Shown here piece after piece: positions 56,257 through 64,000 of a stretch of 64,000 nucleotides of DNA. Positions within the stretch are counted from its first letter, which is position 1, and each line of letters begins with the position of its first letter. A program made the position numbers and the translations under genes. This DNA is from Gnetum montanum (Eukaryota > Streptophyta > Gnetopsida > Gnetales > Gnetaceae), in the NCBI GenBank assembly GCA_015680685.1, contig MNCI01023527.1, forward strand, positions 193,863 to 257,862, written 5' to 3'. The notes beneath the pieces are model-generated. The model ran no database searches. It saw nothing but the letters and a program-made list of their open reading frames with translations, and was not told the origin of the DNA.

Positions 56257-58821
56257 CTAGTCAGTCATGGTATGTGTTAACATAACCGTTTGCATTGAGC
56301 TCTGTTGTTGATTTGAAGGAAGCTCCGAAGCCTTATTTGGTGGAGAGGTGTTTTGGGGCTCAACCGCTTGTGGTTGTGAGAGCTTGTTTGGGCTTTTGGT
56401 TCTGAAGAAAGATCTTCTCTTTGTACGGTTGTTAGAACTAGCAACAGGTTGAAGGTTTATAGCTCTCGTTGCATTGGGTTGCTGTGGTTGAGTGGGTAGT
56501 TCCCCTTTCATTGTTGGAGCAGGTGGTAATGGAGCCATTGGTGTGAGAGTGGTGGATGGGTTCAGAGGAAAGTATATATGTGGTGTTTCTCTCCCAGGAG
56601 AAGGAGTCTTATAATACTCCTAGGCTTGGTAGTGACTTCGTGGTGTCATATGGCTCACAGAGTCAAGTGGAGAGGTTGGCTGTTGCATGTAGTAGCCATA
56701 TGGGTCCGATTGCCTGTAAGGGTATTTTTGCCTTGGCAGTGGCATTCCCCATGACTATGGGTATTGCCACTACTGGTGTTTTTTGATAGGTTGTGGTGGA
56801 GTTCCACTTGGATAATACATTAAGGGTTGGTGGAACTGCCTTGAGTTACCTTGGGAATAAGGTAACCTTTGGGGTGCTTGCCATTTGTTAAGTCTTGGGT
56901 TAAGTGCATACATCCCAGACTGTTGTAGATGTGAGATTATTGGGAAACATCCCTTAGGATGGTCATATTGACATATCTCACATCCATCGTCATCATCCTT
57001 ATTGGAATGCACAACCTCATTAGTGATAGTCATTTTTCCCTTACCCTTGTTAGGTGCAGGGGCCGAATCTCTCCTCTTTTTCTTATCATGGTCACTACCT
57101 CGCTTCTTAGACTGTTCTACGATTTTCAGAATAGTTTCAGATCTACTGTGTAAGGAGTCCCACATTTGGTCTAGCTTATTTGACACTTCTATTATTAATT
57201 TTTGTAGTGGAAAGGTTTTCCTATGCACCAACTCTTTGAGTGGTGACTCTTCCTCATCCTCACAGAATCTCACTCCTCTTTTTTGAAGGGAAGGATTGTG
57301 GTTGTATTCTTCTGCACTTTCCCTCTTTTGTAGCTCACCTTCTTCCTTAGCTACTTGCTCCAACAATCTATGAATCCGATGGGACCTAAGCTTAGATAAT
57401 CTCCCTTGGGCATATGTTCCAAGGGTTCTCCTAGTTTTATGCTGAAGCCCATCTATGAGGTGGTGTAGTTGATCTTGCTACGAGTAGCCATGGCCTGGGC
57501 AACAATGTAACAGTGTATAATAGTGGCCCATGGTAGCATCCAAGGATTCATGAGTACCCTACTTCCATCCTTGGATTTTTTTTCGTAGATTGGACACCCG
57601 AGAGTACGTTTGATATTTATCATTGAATAGTTTTAACATGGTACTCCACCTCCTAATGGTCTCTGATTCTAAGGACTAGTACTAGATTTCTGCTTCCTTT
57701 ATGAGTGTCCTAGGAAACAACTTTAATTTCTGCCACTCATTCTCAATGTTATGCAAGGCGTAGGAATCATGAAATGCTTGTAGGTGGTTCTGCAGATCAG
57801 TGTTGTATCCCCCTTCAAATCGTAGGATATTGTTCATGTCTATTCTCTTGATCTAGCTATCTTTTTGGTCCCTTGTAGGTATTCTAATAGCCTTCGTAAT
57901 GTCTAACATACTCTGGGTTGCAAGTAGGGGTTCTTTGTTGTCATTTCTCTCATAGCGTCTATGATGCCTATGCTGTTTCCTACTTTCCCTTCTCTCATGC
58001 CTTTATTCTTTCGAGTGCCCTCGTCCTCTCTCTTGACTCTCTCATCGAGGTTTCTTACTTTGCTTACCTTTGTCCTCATGGTTGGGTTCTTTGTGACTGC
58101 ATCCTGATGTTGAAGGAGAGGGTGAATGCCTTGATGAAGGGGAAGAAGAAGGAGAGCCATCATCATAATGATGCCTCCTACCTTCTCTTCGGTGATCCCT
58201 GCCCCAATCGTGATGACGATAAGAATGCTCACCCTTGTCATGTGTCCGTGTTCCCTCATTGAACACTTGGTGTTCATGGGAATCAGAACCAGAGTTATGA
58301 ATCGTAGAGCGTAGGTTTTGAAACACCACCTCCTGACCATCGTTAGGAGGGGGAACATCATTTGGTGGGGAACCTATGAGAATAGGTTCACCACCCTTAA
58401 TTTTATTCAGGATGGGTGAAGCATTACGGGGGCCTTTGCCCTTCAACGATGTGTGGTAACTCTCTTGCCGCTCATCCCGTTGACGTTGCGCTTTTGTGGG
58501 ATGGTAGTCCCTTGCGTTGTAATCGCATGCAAAGTACTCAGCGTATAATTGCGACATGTCAATTCTTGAAAGGGCACGAAGGAGCATGTTGGGGGTGGCT
58601 TTATCTGGAGGTAACACTATGTTACCTTCCTGATCTCTCTAATGCAGCTATTTGTCTTAATGGAAGAAAAAGGTAAAGTTGTGTACATATTCATCAGGAT
58701 GAATGTACACCACACTGAATTCTTGAAGACCTGGTAGATTTTGGTTATGTGTTTGGTGCTACCGAATGTCTCTAGTGTTATCCCTAGGCGATGAGGTGCT
58801 CTTGTTCGAAGAAGAAGACAT
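56257..58821 (-). pseudogene. gag of gypsy element 4 (best preserved gag in window)
   Basis: The start is at 58821 (MSSSSNKSTSS). ORF 58617-58042 (191 aa) covers the charged, Ser/His/Arg-rich N-terminal part. The capsid part (about 57830-57380) has stops. ORF 57366-56770 (198 aa) holds a coiled-coil-like stretch and the zinc knuckle CEICQYDHPKGCFPIISHLQ near residue 140. The tail ORF 56538-56257 is Pro/Gln-rich. Longer open stretches than in other copies fit either a younger age or longer selection on gag; age is the simpler reading. Confidence 0.85.
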
Positions 58822-58947
58822 TGTTTCTTATTCAGTGTGCTAATTAACCATTATATAATTTTTTGTTTAATTAATCCTAAGGATTCGTTTAAGCTCCAAA
58901 CGATGTGAGTGATTTCCTATGTTCTACTTAGCGCACAAACAAGTTAG

Positions 58948-58966
58948 TCCCCGACAATGGCGTGAA
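58948..58966 (-). other. Primer-binding site of element 4
   Basis: TCCCCGACAATGGCGTGAA is the complement of a tRNA-Asp site with about three changes, next to the 5' LTR. Confidence 0.75.
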
Positions 58967-59706
58967 TGATGAGTGGCCAGGTATCCCAACACTCAACCAT
59001 ACGAATACAAGCATTACACGCGTGATCCAGTCGAACTTCATAGATTAGGTGCCTACATGCCTTATCAAACACTTAAGATTAATTATTTGTTATCTTCCCA
59101 GACTTACTTGTATTTTTCACGATTGTATGGTTAAGTAAGTCTGAGGTATGTGATTTTTATATCTTTTCTATTTATTGCCTATGCTAATGAGGGAAAGGGT
59201 GAAGAGACTAAGTAACTAACTTTAACTAACTACGTTCTAGTGCTTAGCATCAGTATCCATCCCACTTGCTGTTCACACCCTGAACCAATGCAACCTTCTG
59301 GGATTACCAAATGCTATTCGTTACTGGGATTACCAAGCGTAACGCACGTGCTCGAAGTGGTCGTACTAAATGCACTTAACTAGGAGTTAAGGGTTGAGAG
59401 AGATTAACTAGGAAAGTAGTAAATAACATTAATTAAAGTCCTATTTAGCTTAGTCCATGCATTGCAAGGTTTATCCAAAATTCTATCTTTATTTTCGTAC
59501 ACAAACATGTGCTTAGGTACAATATTTGCTCAAATAAAGATCCGTTCACTTTGAGACTCCTACTGCGGGCACATGGGAATTATTCTATCTCTGGAGAGGT
59601 AAAACTACCAGAGTTTCGCTAAGGCTCTAGGTCTAAATGGAGAAATAAGGGAGGGCCACCTCTTATTTATAGAACTTGCGGCGGGACACGATATTGCGTC
59701 CCATCA
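58967..59706 (-). repeat. 5' LTR of gypsy element 4
   Basis: TGATGAGTGGCCAGG...GCGTCCCATCA, 740 bp. It is about 50 bp shorter than its partner because most CGATATCG palindromes at the U3 end are absent (about 59690). Confidence 0.93.
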
Positions 59707-59829
59707 GTGTGCAATGTATTCTTGTTTATTATTTTCTCAACCAACCTTAAGGATTCATTCCAACAATGTGAATGATTTCCTATGTTCTAGTTAGTGCACA
59801 AACAACTAAGTCCCTGACAATGGTGCCAA
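59707..59829 (-). other. Leader and primer-binding site of element 3
   Basis: GTGTGCAATGTATTCTTGTTT continues the gag leader that stops at 52799. The complement of the same sequence lies at about 10275-10335 in element 5. The PBS complement TCCCTGACAATGGTGCCAA is at 59811-59829, a mutated tRNA-Asp type. Confidence 0.88.
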
Positions 59830-60857
59830 TGATGAGTGACGAGGTACCCATACGCTCAACCATACGAATACAAGCGTTTCACGCACGATCCTATCCAATT
59901 CCAAGGACTAAGTGCTTATGCACCCTTGTGGAACAAGGATGGGTTGGTTGATCGTTGTTTTCCCAAGCTTACCTGTATGTCACGATATTATGGTTAAGTA
60001 AGCTTGAGGCATATGATTATTAGAGCTTTTATGTTTTTATGTCCTACGCTAGTAGGGAAGGAGAGAGGTAACTAAGTGACTAATTTAACTTACCTACTCA
60101 TTAACTAAGTTCTAACTAATCCTAACACTAGCATCCGTTCGCACTTGTCGTACACATCTTGAACCAATGCAACATTGCTGGGATTACCAAATGCTAATCG
60201 TTCCTGGGTTACCAAGAATTACATGCATGCTTGAAGTGGTCATGCTTTTGTAATTTAACAATTTGCTTATTTGATCAAAATAAATTGTTGTGCTAATAAT
60301 AGAAATGTAAAGTGCATAAAATAAAATAAAATAAAATAAATGCATAAGAAAATAAAATAAAAGAAATGCGTAAGAAAAAAAATCTCAAGTGCTGCAAGGA
60401 TGAATCAAAGAGCTCGTCTTTATTGCTGTACATAAGGGTGCTTAGGTACACAATGCTTGAATAAAGATCCATCCACACTTAGATCTCCTACTACGGGCAC
60501 TTGGAAAATACTCTAACTTTCAAATAGACTACAAGAGGTTCACTACTTGACTGCTAAAAGACTTTTTCCCAATTGTGTGCCTGGGCACTATATTTATAGG
60601 CTTGGCAGAAACTACTCTAATAATTAGAGTAACCGCTCTAATAATTAGAATAACTGCTAAAGTAACCACTAAAGTAACCACTCGAATAATTAGAATAACT
60701 ACTAGAGTAATCGGTAGAGTAACCACTCTAATAATTAGAATAACTGCTAAAGTAACTGCTAGAGTAACCACTCTAATAATTAGAATAACTACTAGAGTAA
60801 CCGCTAGAGTAACCACTCTAATAATTAGAGTAATTGCTAGAGTAACCACTCTCATCA
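59830..60857 (-). repeat. 5' LTR of gypsy element 3
   Basis: TGATGAGTGACGAGG...CACTCTCATCA, 1028 bp. U3 array at 60610-60857 has AT-rich palindromes as in the 3' LTR, but about 45 bp less at the outer end. Confidence 0.93.
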
Positions 60858-62395
60858 ACTTGTATAGTTGGGCAATGGGTATTCTCGTCACTCATAAGAA
60901 CCCATGGTGATTGTCTTTTAGTTAGAAGTAATATAATCAATAATTTGTTTAAGCCTTGTTATTATCAATGGTTTGGAGGTGAGAGTTAAGCTTGATTCTT
61001 TATAGATGGTTTCAAGTGAAGTATGGGATGTTGGAACCTTAAATAATAAAGTATGGAGTTGGATGGTTTCACATTAAGCATTGTCATGCAATGTTTCCTA
61101 CATGGTTTTACATTAAGTATGAGGGATGTTGGAACCAAAATCAAATGGTTTTACATTAAGTATGGGTTATGTGGAATAAATCAAGACATATAGCCAACAT
61201 GATGGTTTTCTATTAAGTATGGGCATTGGAAAAATAATGGTTTTACATTATGTATAGGAGCGATTAGGGGCCATCATTTAGAATGATGGTAAGATGCTTA
61301 TTTTAGTTTGAGCTTGGGTAAAGCCACTTGAAAAGAGGTTAGGATCATGTACTAACTTTTTTGGAATTCTAGTTACTAAGATGAGCATTGTGCCTTTGAC
61401 TAATGACCTAACCTTCTTTTTATGTATAAGGGTGTCCATAGTAAATATTTGGAGAGGGGGTGGTGTTGTTCGGAGGGGGTGTTAGAACATAGTTGATTTC
61501 ACATTAATTATGAGGGATGTTGGAATAATCAATATGATGGATTCATATTAAGTAATGGGTGTGTTGAAACTTGGATAGTTTTACATTAAGTATAGAGGGT
61601 GTTCACATTAAGTATGTGTTGTTGGAACATGAAACAATTTGACTATAGATATAGCCCAATATAATTAACATGATACTTTAGAAGAACATTCCCTTAAGTG
61701 TGATTCCAACCTTGTAAACTAATGAGTTAATCATGTTAAGTTCAAAACATTAAATTTTAATGTGACATAGTACAATGATGATATGACATGGTAGCCAAAT
61801 GCAATATTTGTGATTTAGAAAATTTAAAAGATAATACCATGGATGTAAACATGGTCATTTTGATGGTTAGCATTTTAGGAAAGTTTATTACTTTTAGTGA
61901 AAATAGAAGAATGAAGATATACTAAAGTAAAAACTATTTATTAGTTTATTGCATATACTAAAAAATTGGTAAAAATAGAATAGATCAAATTTTCTAAAGT
62001 AGTTCTTGAAGACACAAAAGAGCAGGGATGGTATTTCCATAGGATACAATGCTTGAAGACTTGGGATATCTCATTGGTGAAAATACAAAATAATCCAAAG
62101 CACATTCCTAAGTTAGTTGGGTAGTGAAATTTAACAAATTTATGATAAAATGGAAAATGTGAGAAAACATTTTCTTTGAAATGCATAAGAGGTAACCAAT
62201 TAAACTAGGACATTACCTTGTAGATACTACTTCCAATCTAATGACCCCAAAGGTATCTTCTTCTCTCTCTAATACTACTACTATTTGAAATGTTGCTTTA
62301 TTGGATAATGATTTTTCACTTATTAAGAACATAGATTGTGAGATAAATGTTGAGCTTGAAAAATAAAGGATGGGGACCTCTTGCTTCACCTCTCA
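60858..62395. other. Non-coding region with a decayed interspersed repeat
   Basis: No gene is supported. The part 61000-61640 holds about ten imperfect copies of a short motif (see repeat entry). 61640-62395 is AT-rich and unremarkable. Confidence 0.55.
61000..61640 (+). repeat. Degenerate repeat: GATGGTTTTACATTAAGTATGGG-like units
   Basis: Copies centred on GGTTTTACATTAAGTATG occur near 61008, 61059, 61101, 61143, 61200, 61229, 61492, 61534, 61576 and 61600, often followed by GGATGTTGGAAC. Spacing is irregular (roughly 25-50 bp, with one gap of about 260 bp). It looks like an old tandem array broken by indels. Confidence 0.75.
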
Positions 62396-62895
62396 ATGTT
62401 AGTTTTATTGTGGAATGTTCATGGCCTTTCAGATAGGTCTCAAACAAAGATTGTCGGGGAGTATCTTTCAAACTCACATTTATTGTTAGATTTTCTTTTC
62501 TTGCAAGAAATTAAGATTTAAATTAATGATATTAGTTTTTTTTTGGTAAATGCTTTTTAAAAAAGTTGCATTATTTTTTCTACTACTTATGAAGTTAATA
62601 AATGAGGTGTTGCTCTTCTTGTTAATAAAAATTGGATTGGAAAAGTCTTGAATTATAGTTTTAAAAACCTTGAAAGAGCTATTTGGATTACTTATCATAG
62701 TAAAAAAGGATAATTTGGAATTTATAATATTTATGATCCTAATAACTTGAAAGATCAATTAGAGGTTTGGAAATATTTTCTATCTCTCTCTAAAGTTTCT
62801 TAGGTTATTGGAGGTGATTTTAATATGGTTGAAAATCATTTAGAGAAACTTTGTTGTCCTCCTCCTAATATGTTTTCTCAAGAAAAAGAAAATTA
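62396..62895 (+). pseudogene. LINE endonuclease fragment (plant L1-like)
   Basis: The reading starts MLVLLWNVHGLSDRSQTKIV and has FLFLQEIK, the usual start of the apurinic endonuclease domain of plant L1-type LINEs. After a stop and a frame change come RGVALLVNKNWIG, then IYNIYDPNN and VIGGDFNMVE, another core motif of this nuclease. The match ends at 62895. RT and downstream parts are missing, so only the 5' end of ORF2 is left. Stops at 62518, 62710 and 62802 show it is dead. It lies on the plus strand right of the repeat array. Confidence 0.85.
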
Positions 62896-64000
62896 GTGTG
62901 TGAGAGATCCTAGGATGGAGGTTCTCTTGGTCTCTCCCCATGGTTCAAGGACCATGGAACACTCTGATATGCCCTTGAGTGGCATACAAGAGTTAGAAAA
63001 CCCATCCCAGCTTGACGATACCAAGTTAGTAGCAGGCTCCCTCCTATTGCATCCCTCTTTAAGTCCTCTTCATACTACCCTCACATGGAAAACTACATGG
63101 CCCTGATTTTGTGGTGGTTGCAGATATGTAGGTGGCTAGGATTGGATAGTTCTAGTGTGGTGCCTTATTGAACCTTGTACCAGATCATGAGGGTTCTAAG
63201 GATGAGGTGCCCCTTGTAGATACATCGTCACCCCTTCCATCGATGATGTCTATAGGGTTACTTGTGTACTTGTTTGCTAATTCTTCGCTTGAAGTTTAGA
63301 GGTTCTCCTTGAGGTGTATTCTCTCTTGTTAAGAAGCTGTTGTGCTGCTTGCTCCCCTCCAAGGGTTGATTGCTTATTTAGAGTTGTATTCCCTAGGTCT
63401 TCTCTCCTAGATCCATTAATCTAAGGAAATTCCTTCAAGTGCCAGACAACATTGGGGCAACATTGTTATAGATGGTATTGTTGGCACATTTTAAACCATT
63501 TCATGGAACAGGAGTTTCAATCTATTTTAAAAGGAAGAAAAAGAGAATAAAAATATATATAAAGATTCATATGAGTTATACGGCGATGAAACACATATTT
63601 TATTCTTTTTTAACCTTATACATCAATGATACGTGGTCAGAAATATGCTTATTGGGAAATGCTTATTTCGGCATACAAGAGTGGCTTAGAAATGGTTCAA
63701 CAGTGGTGGTGGACGTGGAAATATACATGGCTTGGTCACACAAGCATATTGATGATAAATATTAACGGAGATCGAATCGGTCCTAATTTTCACTTAGGCC
63801 AGGCCATATTCAAATTGAAACCAATGAACAGAGATACCGATATTTGATCCTAATCCTGTAGCAAGAAGAAGCTGTGTACCATGACAAATAATTTCAGAAA
63901 TAGAGGCACATCTTGTGTTATAATGTGGCATAGTTTAGGCATTGGAGAAATGTTTTCTGGAAGCTGGAAAGACAGTATGCTTACTCTGAAAGTGGTGTTG
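62896..64000. other. Right end of window, nothing recognised
   Basis: Short ORFs on plus (62900-63106, 63472-63765, 63626-63847) have no domain I know and overlap in different frames. No element ends or tandem repeats were found. A gene continuing beyond 64000 cannot be excluded. Confidence 0.4.

Larger units (their letters stand above)
52800..59706 (-). mobile_element. Gypsy element 4, gag-protease derivative lacking RT and integrase
   Basis: 3' LTR 52800-53591, polypurine tract 53592-53604, non-coding region to about 55520, protease remnant 55530-56250, gag 56257-58821, PBS 58948-58966 and 5' LTR 58967-59706. Perfect GTGTG duplications flank it (52795-52799, 59707-59711). Next to element 3, sequence equal to about 46590-49480 is missing, so RT, RNase H and integrase are absent. 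It has a complete set of cis signals plus gag, so it could in principle have moved with pol supplied by relatives. Confidence 0.93.
43517..60857 (-). mobile_element. Gypsy element 3, full-length, minus strand, hosting element 4
   Basis: 3' LTR 43517-44589, polypurine tract 44590-44603, 2-kb non-coding region, integrase, RNase H, RT, protease, gag to 52799, then element 4 (52800-59706), the rest of the leader from 59707, PBS 59811-59829 and 5' LTR 59830-60857. Without element 4 and one GTGTG it is about 10.4 kb. Flanks ATTTG (43512-43516) and ACTTG (60858-60862) look like a target duplication with one C/T change. Stops break all ORFs, but several catalytic motifs are intact. Confidence 0.92.

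Overview
This window looks like nuclear DNA of a seed plant with a large, repeat-rich genome. A gymnosperm such as a conifer would fit, but that is inference. The reasons are nested plant-type LTR retrotransposons primed by tRNA-Asp and initiator tRNA-Met, LINE and SINE debris, one intron-containing plant gene, long AT-rich intergenic DNA, and decay of CG sites in the repeats. There are no bacterial operons, rRNA genes, intact tRNA genes or CRISPR arrays.

Layout. (1) 1-24167 is a nest of Ty3/gypsy elements of one family, Athila-like within the Ogre/Tat/Athila branch. Element 1 (1-3433, minus) has gag but no pol. Element 2 (about 3434-24167, minus) is old and broken. It was invaded by an LTR+PBS remnant (8254-9138) and by a full-length plus-strand element 5 (9258-20325, target duplication CCTTC). 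Element 5 in turn holds a solo LTR (13835-14678, target duplication CTAGG). (2) 24168-31100 is mostly single-copy DNA with one cellular gene: a 650-aa, low-complexity protein resembling the plant 'gar2-like' family (CDS 28692-30538 joined to 30630-30735). (3) 31130-31640 is the 3' end of an RTE-type LINE. (4) 32288-37700 is a complete but inactivated Ty1/copia element, minus strand, target duplication ATTTG. (5) 37701-43516 is AT-rich DNA with SINE-like fragments, a candidate distal exon at 40623 and a diverged LTR. (6) 43517-60857 is gypsy element 3 (minus), split by element 4 (52800-59706, target duplication GTGTG), another copy with gag but no reverse transcriptase or integrase. (7) 60858-64000 holds a decayed interspersed repeat and a LINE endonuclease fragment (62396-62895).

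The gypsy copies show what the family needs. Every copy whose ends can be read keeps LTRs, a PBS matching tRNA-Asp, a polypurine tract and a roughly 2-kb non-coding stretch between integrase and the 3' LTR. Two copies have lost pol but kept gag. The LTRs share R-U5 but carry unrelated U3 ends: AT-rich palindromes, CGATATCG palindromes, or a third type. In all three elements with both LTRs readable, the two LTRs differ in length at the outer U3 repeats.

I found no clear sign of a new multi-gene system. The observations most worth following are the recurrent gag-only copies, the modular U3 arrays, the 256-bp triplication in the copia element, a distal exon that fits the cellular gene's splice phase, and a 52-bp inverted copy between two N bases that is probably an assembly artefact. 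Boundaries of decayed domains are approximate. Identities rest on motif recognition without database searches.
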